From the NCBI RefSeq assembly GCF_005886805.2, contig NZ_CP045429.1, positions 342,501 through 406,500 on the forward strand: a DNA stretch of 64,000 nucleotides, in the 5' to 3' direction. The notes under the pieces are model-generated. The model had not been told where the DNA came from. It saw nothing but the letters and a program-made list of their open reading frames with translations, and ran no database searches. This DNA comes from Pseudoalteromonas rubra. Lineage in GTDB: Bacteria; Pseudomonadota; Gammaproteobacteria; Enterobacterales; Alteromonadaceae. Of this stretch, positions 47,450 through 56,394 are shown one piece after another. A program made the translations under genes and the position numbers. Every line of letters starts with the position of its first letter. Within the stretch, counting starts at the first letter, position 1.

Positions 47450-48657
47450 TGTCAGAAAATTTGATGATCCGTGTGGGTCACTCACAACAAGAGCCGGTTC
47501 ACTGGTTAGTCTGGTCGGCGCAAGATGCGCAGATCATTGCCAGCGGTGAGCTGGAGCATGCCGGACTGCTCGGTGAGCTTAGTGAAAAAGCACAGAGCCG
47601 TTCGGTTGTCGTGCTGCTGCCAGCCTCTAGCGTGCAGTTAAAAACGATTGATTTACCGGCCAAGTGGAATCGCAAACTGGAGCAGGCCCTGCCTTTCATG
47701 CTGGAAGAGCAAATTGCCTGCGATATTGATTCGGCCTTTATCGCAGTAGGTAAAGCCGGTCAGCGGGACGAGCAGTACACCATAGATGTGGCCTTATGTG
47801 ATAAAGCCTGGTTAGCAGCCTGGATGGCCTTATTCGATGATTTTGACATCAGTGTTCAGCGTTTGCTACCTGATGCATTATTATTGCCTGCGCCGCCAGA
47901 AAACACTATCAGTGCTATAGAGCTGGGCACGCAGTGGTTGTTCCGCTCAGCAGACTGGCAGGTCAGTGGTGTTGAATCTGACTGGCTCGCAGGTTTCTTA
48001 AACTTGCTACCTGAGGAGCGTATTCAACATTTCAGTCCGGGTGAAGCACTGGCATCGAACAAAACGCTCGATGCGATGGAAAGCGAGTATGACTTACCAT
48101 TGGCGTTGTTTGCTAAACAACTTGAGCAGCAAAGCTTTAACTTACGTCAGGGTAAATTTGCTGCCAAGAAAAAGCAGCCTCAGTGGTGGCGTGATTGGCA
48201 AGCTGGCCTAATTGCCGCGTCAATCGCATTGGTCTGCTTTATCGGAATAAAGTCAACGCAGCTGGTCTTGTTGCAGAATCAGGCTGATGAGCTAAGCGCG
48301 CAGGCTGTTGCCAGTTATAAACAAGCTTTTCCGAATAAAGTGGTGCGCCCACACTTGCTGAAGAAACAGATCCAGAATGAGCTAAACAGTTTATCAGGCG
48401 AGCAGCAAGGCGGCTTCCTTGAGTTGACCAATCACTTTGTGACTGTATTCGATGAAGTGAAGGACTTTGAACCCGAAACACTGCGTTATGATCAACGTCG
48501 TAACGAACTGCGGATCCGGGCAAAAGCCAACGGCTTCCAGGTCTTTGGTCAGGTAAAAAGCATCCTGGAGCAGCGCGGCATGTCAGTGCAGCAAGGTGCA
48601 CTTAATAATGATGGCGACTACGTGATCGGTGAGATCCGCATTCGAGGTGCAGCATGA
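47449..48657 (+). CDS. gspL: Type II secretion protein GspL
   Basis: GspL anchors the ATPase GspE to the inner membrane. The 402-residue product has an actin-like cytoplasmic domain (about 1-235), one membrane helix (about 252-270, GLIAASIALVCFIGI) and a periplasmic ferredoxin-like domain. It starts with GTG overlapping the gspK stop by one base and overlaps gspM by four bases. Confidence 0.93.
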   Translation: MSENLMIRVGHSQQEPVHWLVWSAQDAQIIASGELEHAGLLGELSEKAQSRSVVVLLPASSVQLKTIDLPAKWNRKLEQALPFMLEEQIACDIDSAFIAVGKAGQRDEQYTIDVALCDKAWLAAWMALFDDFDISVQRLLPDALLLPAPPENTISAIELGTQWLFRSADWQVSGVESDWLAGFLNLLPEERIQHFSPGEALASNKTLDAMESEYDLPLALFAKQLEQQSFNLRQGKFAAKKKQPQWWRDWQAGLIAASIALVCFIGIKSTQLVLLQNQADELSAQAVASYKQAFPNKVVRPHLLKKQIQNELNSLSGEQQGGFLELTNHFVTVFDEVKDFEPETLRYDQRRNELRIRAKANGFQVFGQVKSILEQRGMSVQQGALNNDGDYVIGEIRIRGAA

Positions 48658-49130
48658 AACAGCAAGTGATTAATTATTGGCAATCTCTTAAAGAGCAGGA
48701 GCAAAAGCTGCTGATCCTTGGCGGAGTTGTGTTTTGTGTGTTTGTGCTGGTGATGGGGATCATCCGTCCACTCAATACCGCTGTTGAAAAAGCAGAAAAA
48801 GAAGTCGATAAACAGCAGGCCCTGGTTTCCTGGGTAGGCAAAAGTGTGACCCAGCTGAAGAGCCAGGGTGTTGGCCGTGCCTCTGCGGCCAATGTTAACC
48901 TGACTCAATTGGTGAACCGTACGCGTGGCAAATATAAAATTGTCATCAGTAAAATGCAGCCAAATGATAATGCGCTGCGTGTCAATATCGACAATGTGGA
49001 GTTTAACCAGTTGATTGCCTGGCTGGACGAGCTGACCAATCAGCATGGTGTTAAAGTGGCTAACCTGGATCTGGGGAAGGAAGATGCGCCCGGGTATGTT
49101 CGAGTTAGCCGTCTGGTATTAGAGAATTAA
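48654..49130 (+). CDS. gspM: Type II secretion protein GspM
   Basis: The 158-residue product has a cytoplasmic N-terminus with the SLKEQEQKLL motif, one membrane helix (about 20-38) and a coiled segment followed by a ferredoxin-like periplasmic domain. GspM stabilises GspL. It overlaps gspL by four bases and is two bases from gspN. Confidence 0.93.
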   Translation: MKQQVINYWQSLKEQEQKLLILGGVVFCVFVLVMGIIRPLNTAVEKAEKEVDKQQALVSWVGKSVTQLKSQGVGRASAANVNLTQLVNRTRGKYKIVISKMQPNDNALRVNIDNVEFNQLIAWLDELTNQHGVKVANLDLGKEDAPGYVRVSRLVLEN

Positions 49131-49132
49131 GT

Positions 49133-49891
49133 ATGAAGAAGATCATCAGTTTAGTGCTGGTTTTTTTACTGGCCTTTGGTGTTTTTGCTGCCATTAGCAT
49201 GCCAGCCAGTATTGTTTTGCAGCTTTCGCAGGGCTCTTTACCTCGTGCGTTAGCCATTGGAGCCGTATCGGGCTCGGTGTGGGAAGGGCGGATCAGTGAG
49301 GTCCGTTACGAAAATGTGCAACTGAATGACGTCACCTGGCAGCTAAATGGCTGGGGACTGTTAACGGGTCAGTTACAGGGTAAAGTACGTTTTGGTTCAC
49401 CCAGAGCACTGGATGAAATTTCTGGTAATAGTAATTTCTCTGTGTCTTTACTGGATCAGGCTGCGCGGCTGGATGATGCCACCTTGCGTTTTAGCGTCGA
49501 GCAGGCGATGCAGCAGGTAACCCTGCCGCTGCCAGTGGATGCCAAGGGTCGCGTGATCCTGAGTATTGATGAATACCATACTGGCCAGCCATACTGTGAT
49601 GCCCTCACCGGTGAGATCAGCAGTCCCAATATTGATATCAAAGGGCTCAGTGGCTGGTTCAGTATCGGTGATATGAGTGGTGTATTAAGCTGTAAATCTG
49701 GCGATATTGCCGTCACAGTGGATCCGGAGAACCGTTTAGGGCTGCGTGCTGACGCCACGCTGGCTGCCAATATGCAGTTCCGGGTTGCAGGCAATATCAA
49801 ACCTGAAGCCTCTTTACCAAAAGAAGTTCATGATGCCGTTAAATTCTTAGGCCGTCCTGATAGCGAAGGGCGTTACCCGGTGAACTTATAA
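49133..49891 (+). CDS. gspN: Type II secretion protein GspN
   Basis: The 252-residue product has an N-terminal signal or anchor helix (about 4-22) and the GspN domain (ASIVLQLSQGSLPRALAIGAVSGSVWEGR, WQLNGWGLLTGQLQGKVRFG). GspN is present in some type II systems and its precise role is unclear. It is the last recognised gsp gene in the operon. Confidence 0.92.
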   Translation: MKKIISLVLVFLLAFGVFAAISMPASIVLQLSQGSLPRALAIGAVSGSVWEGRISEVRYENVQLNDVTWQLNGWGLLTGQLQGKVRFGSPRALDEISGNSNFSVSLLDQAARLDDATLRFSVEQAMQQVTLPLPVDAKGRVILSIDEYHTGQPYCDALTGEISSPNIDIKGLSGWFSIGDMSGVLSCKSGDIAVTVDPENRLGLRADATLAANMQFRVAGNIKPEASLPKEVHDAVKFLGRPDSEGRYPVNL

Positions 49892-49894
49892 ATC

Positions 49895-50470
49895 ATGATG
49901 ACGTTTAACTACGACGCGCAGCATCAGACTGCGCTGACTAATTATCTTGAGCAGCGGCCAGGTGCATTGAGCCTACGCGCTGTTGAAGGCTATTTGTTTG
50001 GGTTGATTTGTAGCCCGGACGGGATAGAGCCTGAGCAATGGCTAAGCGAGCTGAGCCTGAACGATGAGGCGCTGGAAGAACACACCGTGTTTGCTTTTTT
50101 AGCACTGCATCATCATATCAGCGAGCAGGTTTTCTCTGAGCAATTTGCTCTGCCCGCACAGGCACACTCTCCCTGGTCGGAAAAGCAACAGTGGAGCCAG
50201 GGCTTTTTACTGGCCAGCCAACCCTACTATGAGCGTTTAGCAACCGCTTCTGAGGTGCCACAAGAATTGGTTGAGGCGTTACAAATGGCGACGGAGCAAT
50301 TGGCATTTTTCAGTTTGCAAGAGCAGCAAGTAGCACAGTTTTGTCAACAGTCGGGGCAAGAGATGTCGGCCTTTTGTGCTCAACAATTGAGCTTAGCTAA
50401 TGACTTTGCGCAAGGCTATGCAGCCTTGATTGAGCAGGTCGCTCTGGCGAGCGGCCTGTACAACGAGTAA
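49895..50470 (+). CDS. UPF0149 (YgfB/YecA-like) family protein
   Basis: The 191-residue product shows the UPF0149 pattern: EGYLFGLICSPDGIEPEQWL at the N-terminus and W..GFL (WSQGFLLASQPYY) in the middle, with an all-alpha composition. The function is not well defined. Unlike YecA it has no C-terminal SEC-type zinc motif. It follows gspN by three bases, so it is probably transcribed with the gsp operon, which may be accidental. Confidence 0.8.
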   Translation: MMTFNYDAQHQTALTNYLEQRPGALSLRAVEGYLFGLICSPDGIEPEQWLSELSLNDEALEEHTVFAFLALHHHISEQVFSEQFALPAQAHSPWSEKQQWSQGFLLASQPYYERLATASEVPQELVEALQMATEQLAFFSLQEQQVAQFCQQSGQEMSAFCAQQLSLANDFAQGYAALIEQVALASGLYNE

Positions 50471-50475
50471 TTCAG

Positions 50476-50679
50476 TTACATCAAATCCAGTTCAATGTGA
50501 GTGCAGCCTTTCGCACAATGTGCACTCCCTTTAGCTCCCTTTGCAGCGGTCAGGTCGAGTTGGATTGGCTGCTCACAGTGCTGACACAGCACCGTCTGGC
50601 CTTTACTCAGTTTCTTCAGCAGGGCTTTTTGTTCATTGAAAGACTTAGCACTGGCTTTGTTCAGTTGAGAAAAGTCCAT
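50476..50679 (-). CDS. Small cysteine-rich protein, possible zinc ribbon
   Basis: The 67-residue product has CQHC and a second Cys group (HCAKGC), which could bind one zinc ion. It has no signal peptide and I know no family name. Its start overlaps the stop of the gene before it (TAATG), so the two form a small operon. The end is six bases from the convergent UPF0149 gene. Confidence 0.65.
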   Translation of the reverse strand: MDFSQLNKASAKSFNEQKALLKKLSKGQTVLCQHCEQPIQLDLTAAKGAKGSAHCAKGCTHIELDLM

Positions 50680-51035
50680 TACAGCCCCGCCTCGCGCAAA
50701 GAGCCGGCCGCGATTTCACACACATCCAGTAGCTTGGGGCCATAAAAGTACATATTCAGCTCATTGCCTTCACAAAACTTGAGGTGAAACACTTTCATTT
50801 TTTCATTAGTCGACAGGGCAGACATAATATAGTCGTGCTCTGACTCGGTTAAGGTTAGCTCTTTTTTGATTTGCTGGCGTGCGAGCTTGGCTGCCAGACT
50901 ATACTGGGCTTTGCTAGTATCACCAAGCAGATCAACACCGTACTGTATAATCTTCTCACGCGGCTCTTTGACACTTGGGTGGTCAATGGTAAACAGAGCC
51001 AGGATTGCCACGACTAAAATTAAGTACTTTTTCAT
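50679..51035 (-). CDS. Small secreted or anchored protein of unknown function
   Basis: The 118-residue product has an N-terminal hydrophobic segment (KKYLILVVAILALFTI), so it is exported or anchored. The rest is mostly helical (QYSLAAKLARQQIKKELTLTESEHDYIM) with two Cys (FCEGNELNMYFYGPKLLDVC). No family is recognised. It is divergent from ccoG and coupled to the small Cys-rich gene. Confidence 0.65.
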   Translation of the reverse strand: MKKYLILVVAILALFTIDHPSVKEPREKIIQYGVDLLGDTSKAQYSLAAKLARQQIKKELTLTESEHDYIMSALSTNEKMKVFHLKFCEGNELNMYFYGPKLLDVCEIAAGSLREAGL

Positions 51036-51268
51036 AACTGCAACAACTTTGATCTAAACAGCTAAAAGATGTCGCCAGTGTAATAAAATGACGGAATTAA
51101 AAGCAAGTTTAGCGCTCAGAATTTTTTATTACCCGAAATGAACGCGATGCTGTTTTATGTCGGGTTTTCCCTTTAAAATGAGCGAGATCTGATCCAGATT
51201 GATATACTACATATATAAAATAGAGGTCACTGTAGCAAGTACCTGTCCCAGGCGCGTAAGGAGCTGTG

Positions 51269-52696
51269 ATGGACAAGCAAATTAAGATCAAAAATATTCC
51301 CGTCGACGTCAAAATCCACAAACCCGACGATTTACAACCAGACAGGTTTAACCCTCGCAATCGTATTTATGTCAGGGCTGTTACCGGGTTGCACCAGAAA
51401 CTCAGAAAGCAGATAGGCTTTATCGGCATGCTGGCGTTCATGCTGTTGCCCTGGATTAACTTCAATGGTGAGCAAGCGGTGCTGTTCGATATCTTTGAGC
51501 AAAAATTTAATATTTTTGGTCTGACTCTGTGGCCTCAGGACCTCACTATTCTGGCCTTTATTTTGATGATAGCGGCCTTTGCCTTGTTTTTGGTAACGAC
51601 TTTCTATGGTCGGGTGTGGTGTGGTTACACTTGCCCGCAGACGGTCTGGACGTTCATTTTTATCTGGTTTGAAGAAAAGCTGGAAGGTACCGCCAATCAG
51701 CGTAAGAAGCTTGATCAGCGGCCCATGGATTTTGATAAGTTCTGGCGTAAATCAGCCAAACATCTCAGTTGGGTGCTGTTTTCTCTGTATACCGCCATTT
51801 CGTTTGTCGGTTATTTCACGCCCATCCGTGAATTACTCCCCGACCTGCTGATGTTTTCAGCTTCAGGGTATGCGGCGTTAAGTGTGGTGATCTTTACTCT
51901 GTGTACTTATGGTAATGCCGGCTGGATGCGTGAGATCATGTGTCTGCATATTTGCCCCTATTCACGTTTTCAGTCTGCGATGTTCGATAAAGACACTTTC
52001 ACTGTGAGCTATGATACCGCACGTGGCGAAAATCGCGGACCTCGTGGTCGTAAGGAGGATCCTAAAGCGCTGGATCTGGGTGACTGTATCGACTGTAAAC
52101 TATGTGTGCAGGTTTGTCCGACCGGTATCGACATCCGTAATGGGCTGCAATACGAGTGCATCAATTGTGGTGCCTGTATCGATGCGTGTGATGGTGTAAT
52201 GGATAAAATGAACTATCCCAGGGGATTGATCTCCTACACAACAGAACGCAATCTCGAAAGCAGCAGTGAAAAAACCAAAGCCGTACGGGGCAAGTTGGTC
52301 GGTTACCTATTGATCCTAATTGTCTTAACTGGGGCTCTGGTTGCTAATGTTGCGATGCGCAAAACACTTGACCTGGATATTATCAGAGACAGAAACCAGC
52401 TGTATCGGGTCAATGTAGAAGGGTTGGTTGAAAATACTTATACACTGAAGATGATCAACAAAGCACAGGTGCCTCAAACTTTCCTTATCAGTATTCGCGG
52501 TTTGTCTGATTTCACTATTCTGGGCAAGCAGGAGATCCACATTGCAGCTGGCTCTACGGTGGATCAGCCGTTGTCGGTCGTCATTGACCCTTACGATCTG
52601 ACGTTACCAGTTACCGAGTTTGAGTTCGTCATCACAGTTAAAGATGCGCCCTCGGAGTCAATCGCACAGCCGACAAACTTTTTTAAAGGTCGTTAG
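51269..52696 (+). CDS. ccoG: Cytochrome c oxidase accessory protein CcoG (RdxA/FixG)
   Basis: CcoG is a membrane Cu2+ reductase needed for assembly of cbb3-type oxidases. The 475-residue product has about five membrane helices and a conserved RVWCGYTCPQTVW motif. Two 4Fe-4S clusters are bound by CIDCKLCVQVCPTG and CINCGACIDACD (about 273-310), followed by a C-terminal periplasmic Ig-like domain. The ATG at 51269 has aaggag at six bases; the GTG one codon earlier is less well spaced. No cbb3 genes are nearby, so ccoNOPQ should be elsewhere. Confidence 0.94.
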   Translation: MDKQIKIKNIPVDVKIHKPDDLQPDRFNPRNRIYVRAVTGLHQKLRKQIGFIGMLAFMLLPWINFNGEQAVLFDIFEQKFNIFGLTLWPQDLTILAFILMIAAFALFLVTTFYGRVWCGYTCPQTVWTFIFIWFEEKLEGTANQRKKLDQRPMDFDKFWRKSAKHLSWVLFSLYTAISFVGYFTPIRELLPDLLMFSASGYAALSVVIFTLCTYGNAGWMREIMCLHICPYSRFQSAMFDKDTFTVSYDTARGENRGPRGRKEDPKALDLGDCIDCKLCVQVCPTGIDIRNGLQYECINCGACIDACDGVMDKMNYPRGLISYTTERNLESSSEKTKAVRGKLVGYLLILIVLTGALVANVAMRKTLDLDIIRDRNQLYRVNVEGLVENTYTLKMINKAQVPQTFLISIRGLSDFTILGKQEIHIAAGSTVDQPLSVVIDPYDLTLPVTEFEFVITVKDAPSESIAQPTNFFKGR

Positions 52697-52736
52697 CCGA
52701 GATAGGGTACAATGGGGTAACTCAGATAGACATCAC

Positions 52737-52761
52737 AAAAGCGGGGTAGCCCGCTTTTTTG
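52737..52761 (+). terminator. Intrinsic terminator after ccoG
   Basis: The stem gcggg / cccgc with a gtag loop is extended by A-T pairs and followed by six T, 41 bases after the ccoG stop. Confidence 0.85.
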
Positions 52762-52812
52762 TTACTTTGTCCTGGGCCAGACTTTGGAACAGGGCAGTGA
52801 AAGGTAAACACT

Positions 52813-53787
52813 ATGACAGATTTCAGCTTTCAAAATTTAACGCCCGATCTGATCCTGGATGCCATTGAAAGCGTCGGGGTTTATCCTGAATCGGGGTTGT
52901 TGCCCCTCAATAGTTATGAGAATCGGGTTTATCAGTTTCGTGCCGACGATAACCGTCGCTATGTGGCGAAGTTTTATCGCCCTGAACGCTGGCAGTCCGA
53001 GCAAATTCAGGAAGAACACGACTTCACGCTGGCCCTGCAGCAAGCTGAAGTACCGGTTGTTGCCCCTCTGCGTGTTGACGGGCGCAGCTTGTTTGAGCAT
53101 CAGGGCTATCGATTCTGTCTGTTTCCAAGTGTCGGAGGCCGCCAATTCGAGGTGGACAACCTGGATCATCTGGAAATGCTTGGCCGCTATATTGGGCGCT
53201 TGCACAGCGTTGCGAAGCAGGATGACTTTGCGCACCGACCGGCGATTGATGTGACCAGCTATCTGCATCAGCCGCGTGTTGATATTTTGGCTTCTGAGTG
53301 TTTGCCTGATACATTACGGCTTGCATTTACCACGGTGCTTGATCAGGTCATTAACAAAGCAGAAGAAAAATTCACATCAATCCAGCCGATCCGTTTGCAT
53401 GGTGATTGCCATGCTGGCAATATTCTATGGTCTCAGGAACAGTTAATGATAGTGGACCTTGATGATTGTCGTCAGGGACCCGCGGTTCAGGATCTCTGGA
53501 TGATGTTAAGTGGTGACAGGCAGAATCAGGTGATGCAACTTGATACCCTGTTATCTGGCTATGAAGAGTTTGCATCGTTCGATGCGCGCGAACTTGCCTT
53601 AATTGAGCCGCTGAGGGCCATGCGTATGGTGCATTACATGGGATGGCTCGCTAAGCGTTGGCATGATCCGGCATTTCCCCGGAACTTTTCGTGGTTTGCA
53701 ACAGACAAATACTGGGAACAGCAGATCCTGGCATTAAAAGAACAACTTGCCGCTCTGGATGAAGCGGCGATCAGTCTTTATCCATAA
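52813..53787 (+). CDS. srkA: Stress response kinase A (YihE)
   Basis: SrkA is a Ser/Thr kinase of the aminoglycoside-phosphotransferase fold, linked in E. coli to stress survival. The 324-residue product has LPLNSYENRVYQF at the nucleotide-binding start, the catalytic LHGDCHAGNILW, and the metal-binding VDLDDCRQGPAVQDLW. The following gene is dsbA, the same order as yihE-dsbA in E. coli, which supports the assignment. Confidence 0.95.
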   Translation: MTDFSFQNLTPDLILDAIESVGVYPESGLLPLNSYENRVYQFRADDNRRYVAKFYRPERWQSEQIQEEHDFTLALQQAEVPVVAPLRVDGRSLFEHQGYRFCLFPSVGGRQFEVDNLDHLEMLGRYIGRLHSVAKQDDFAHRPAIDVTSYLHQPRVDILASECLPDTLRLAFTTVLDQVINKAEEKFTSIQPIRLHGDCHAGNILWSQEQLMIVDLDDCRQGPAVQDLWMMLSGDRQNQVMQLDTLLSGYEEFASFDARELALIEPLRAMRMVHYMGWLAKRWHDPAFPRNFSWFATDKYWEQQILALKEQLAALDEAAISLYP

Positions 53788-53806
53788 AAATTTAGAGAGA
53801 ATAGTA

Positions 53807-54430
53807 ATGTTAAAATCGATCAAGGTTGCGCTAATTGCGTTGTGTATGCCAGTGTTGGCAATGGCAGCCGACTTCACGGATGGTAAGCACTATCAGACGC
53901 TAACGACAACAAAAAGTGAATCGGCCAAAGTCACCGAGTTCTTTTCTTTTTATTGCCCGCATTGCTTCCAGTTCGAACCGGTTGCCAAAGCGTTGGAGAA
54001 AAGCCTGCCACAAGGTGCTGTGTTTGAAAAAAGCCACGTTAATTTCCTGGGTGGTCTGGCACCAGAAGTACAGAGCAACCTGAGTTATGCCTACATCATT
54101 GCAAAACATCATGGTAAAGCACAGCAGGTGAGCGATCAGATCTTCAACACCATTCATGTGCAGCAAGTGCAACTAAAAGACTTGAAAGATGTCAAAAAGC
54201 TACTAGAAGCGAATGGGATCAGTGCTGAGCAGTTCGATGCTGCTATGGCAAGCATGCCAGTGATCAGTGCTGAGAAAGCGATGGTTGAGAAGCAAGATGC
54301 ATTTAGTAAAGCAGGTGCCTTAACGGGCGTCCCCACTTTTGTTGTGAACGACAAATATAAGATTAACCTGAGAGAACTGAGCAGCCAGGCTGAACTTGAT
54401 GCTCTGGTTAAACACCTATTAGAAAAATAA
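53807..54430 (+). CDS. dsbA: Thiol:disulfide interchange protein DsbA
   Basis: DsbA introduces disulfides into periplasmic proteins. The 207-residue product has a signal peptide (about 1-20, ending AMAAD), active site Cys50-Pro-His-Cys53 (FYCPHC) and the cis-proline loop GVPTFVVN. The ATG at 53807 with agagaga upstream gives a proper signal peptide; starts inside srkA do not. CPHC is the standard DsbA site. Confidence 0.96.
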   Translation: MLKSIKVALIALCMPVLAMAADFTDGKHYQTLTTTKSESAKVTEFFSFYCPHCFQFEPVAKALEKSLPQGAVFEKSHVNFLGGLAPEVQSNLSYAYIIAKHHGKAQQVSDQIFNTIHVQQVQLKDLKDVKKLLEANGISAEQFDAAMASMPVISAEKAMVEKQDAFSKAGALTGVPTFVVNDKYKINLRELSSQAELDALVKHLLEK

Positions 54431-54442
54431 GGGAAGCAGACT

Positions 54443-55078
54443 ATGTTTAAATCCATTTGCGCCGCTGCACTGGCGCTGTTCCTACCTTTAATGGCCAATG
54501 CTGCTAACTTCCAGGAAGGCAAGCATTATGAAGTGGTTGCGGAGCGCGGTACAAAGAAACCTGAAGTGACAGAGTACTTCTCTTTTTATTGCCCTGCCTG
54601 TAATAACTTTGAATCATTGATCGGTGAATTTAAGCCAAAACTGGATCAGGACGTGAAGTTCAAAAAGAGTCATGTCGACTTTGTTGGCGTCAGAGACCCT
54701 GAAATTCAGCAAATGATGAGCACGGCATTGGCGACAGCCTCAGTGTTGCCACAAAAAGATAAGATTGTATCGGCCATGTTTGCACATTTGCACGGCAAGC
54801 GCGGTAAGTTCAATGAAGTTGCGGACATCAAAGATCTGTTTGTTGCACAGGGCGTGTCTGGTGAAAAATTTGATAAGCTGTATAAGAGTTTCTCAGTTCG
54901 CACAAAAGCGAAGAAAATGAAACGTGCGCAAGAGCAAATGCAGGACAAAGGTGCATTGAGTGGTGTACCAACGTTTATCGTCAATGGTAAATACAAGCTG
55001 ATCTTGTCGCGAGAGTCTGGTGTAACTTCACCGGATGATATTGCCGCACTGATTAATTATCTGGCGAAAAAGTCTTAA
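54443..55078 (+). CDS. DsbA paralogue with CPAC active site
   Basis: The 211-residue product is homologous to the DsbA before it: same signal peptide layout (ending NAANF), the same EYFSFYC context and cis-proline loop GVPTFIVN. The active site is Cys50-Pro-Ala-Cys53 instead of CPHC. The middle dipeptide sets redox potential in this family, so this protein is expected to be less oxidising than DsbA; this is inference. It lies 12 bases after dsbA with its own aaggga ribosome-binding site, so it arose by tandem duplication and is probably co-expressed. It carries about four more residues near the C-terminus. Confidence 0.92.
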   Translation: MFKSICAAALALFLPLMANAANFQEGKHYEVVAERGTKKPEVTEYFSFYCPACNNFESLIGEFKPKLDQDVKFKKSHVDFVGVRDPEIQQMMSTALATASVLPQKDKIVSAMFAHLHGKRGKFNEVADIKDLFVAQGVSGEKFDKLYKSFSVRTKAKKMKRAQEQMQDKGALSGVPTFIVNGKYKLILSRESGVTSPDDIAALINYLAKKS

Positions 55079-55090
55079 TTTGCCAGAATG

Positions 55091-55120
55091 AAAAAACCCG
55101 CGATGTACGCGGGTTTTTTT
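55091..55120. terminator. Bidirectional terminator between dsbA paralogue and trmA
   Basis: The stem acccgcg / cgcgggt is flanked by six A on the left and seven T on the right, so it works on both strands between the convergent genes. Confidence 0.92.
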
Positions 55121-55137
55121 ATGTCTTAGATTCGCAT

Positions 55138-56235
55138 TTACTTTCTGGTCAGAAAGACACCCGATTCAACATGGTGGGTGTAAGGGAACTGATCGAAGAT
55201 AGCGATACGCGACACCTGATGCGTTTCACACAGTAACTCCAAATCACGTTCCAGCGTATCCGGGTTGCAGGAAATATAGATGATGTTGTCGTATTGGCTG
55301 ACCAGTTTACAGGTTAATTCATCCATGCCAGCACGTGGTGGATCTACCAGAATGGTCTGGCAGTTGTAACTGTGTAGATCTATCCCTTTGAGGCGAGAGA
55401 ACTGTTTTTCGCCCTTCATCGCTGCCGTAAATTCCTCACTCGACATACGAATGATATCAAGGTTATCTACTTTATTGGCTGCGATATTGTACTGTGCTGA
55501 GTGTACAGAAGATTTAGAAATTTCTGTGGCCAATACCCGGTTAAATTGACCCGCCAGAGCGATGGAAAAGTTGCCATTGCCACAATACAGTTCAAGTAAA
55601 TCGTTTTGCAGTGGTGCGCACAGGTCTTGTGCCCAGGCCAGCATCTTTTCGTTCACTGCAGCATTGGGTTGAGTAAAGCTGTTTTCGACTTGTTGGTAGG
55701 TGTACTGCTTGTCATTAACAGTCAGCCGCTCAGTCACAAAGTCATCACCAAATACCACTTTTTGTTTTCTGGCTCGGCCGATAAAGTCAACTTTATAACT
55801 CTGCTGTAGCTCGTGACGTAGCGTTTGCATAGCTTCTTGCCAGGCATCATCCAGTGCTTTGTGGTAAAGCAGGCTGATCAGTACTTCTCCACTGAGTGTG
55901 GTGAGATAGTCAATCTGGAACAGTTTACGGCGCAGGATCTCGTTGTGACGTAGTTTATCCATCATCACCTGCATCATTTCATTGACCAGAGGCGCACCTG
56001 GATCAAACTGATCCACCCGGATCTTCTCTTTGGTTTGCTGATCGAACATGATGTGGAACAGATCGTCACCGTCATGCCAGACTCTGAATTCACAACGCTG
56101 ACGATAGTGGCTTTTGGGGGAGTCGTACACTTCCAGCTGTGGCGCATCGAAGCGGGCAAATTGCGCACTGATCCGCTGTTGTTTTTCTTTCAACTGTTGC
56201 TCGTAGGTCGAAGTGTCAATCGTGATCACCGCCAT
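55138..56235 (-). CDS. trmA: tRNA (uracil-5-)-methyltransferase TrmA
   Basis: TrmA makes the T54 base of the tRNA T-loop. The 365-residue product (E. coli TrmA has 366) has the SAM-binding LLELYCGNGNFSIALA, the VDPPRAGMDE motif and the catalytic Cys in ISCNPDTLERDL. The ATG at 56235 gives the family length and has ggtgg upstream; an earlier in-frame start adds 22 residues. No iron-sulfur Cys cluster is present at the N-terminus, as expected for TrmA rather than RlmD. Confidence 0.96.
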   Translation of the reverse strand: MAVITIDTSTYEQQLKEKQQRISAQFARFDAPQLEVYDSPKSHYRQRCEFRVWHDGDDLFHIMFDQQTKEKIRVDQFDPGAPLVNEMMQVMMDKLRHNEILRRKLFQIDYLTTLSGEVLISLLYHKALDDAWQEAMQTLRHELQQSYKVDFIGRARKQKVVFGDDFVTERLTVNDKQYTYQQVENSFTQPNAAVNEKMLAWAQDLCAPLQNDLLELYCGNGNFSIALAGQFNRVLATEISKSSVHSAQYNIAANKVDNLDIIRMSSEEFTAAMKGEKQFSRLKGIDLHSYNCQTILVDPPRAGMDELTCKLVSQYDNIIYISCNPDTLERDLELLCETHQVSRIAIFDQFPYTHHVESGVFLTRK

Positions 56236-56394
56236 ATTAAAACCACCATAGTTAATGCAAAGAGGCGCTATTTTAGGATGCACTTTCGATTTGTCCAGCA
56301 CAGAGCAAAACTTTTTGCTCTTTTATTGTACAATAGACTTAAGCTTATGGCGTTTTGGCCGATAACCAACTATCAAGTAAAGTGGAGAGCAGAC

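Noticed and set aside
51180..51260. FNR box upstream of ccoG
   Set aside because: Only one TTGAT half-site is seen; the second half does not match ATCAA.
56035..56394. N-terminal extension of the DUF5610-like gene
   Set aside because: It runs antisense through the trmA start region; the ATG at 56395 has a good ribosome-binding site and begins the recognisable protein.
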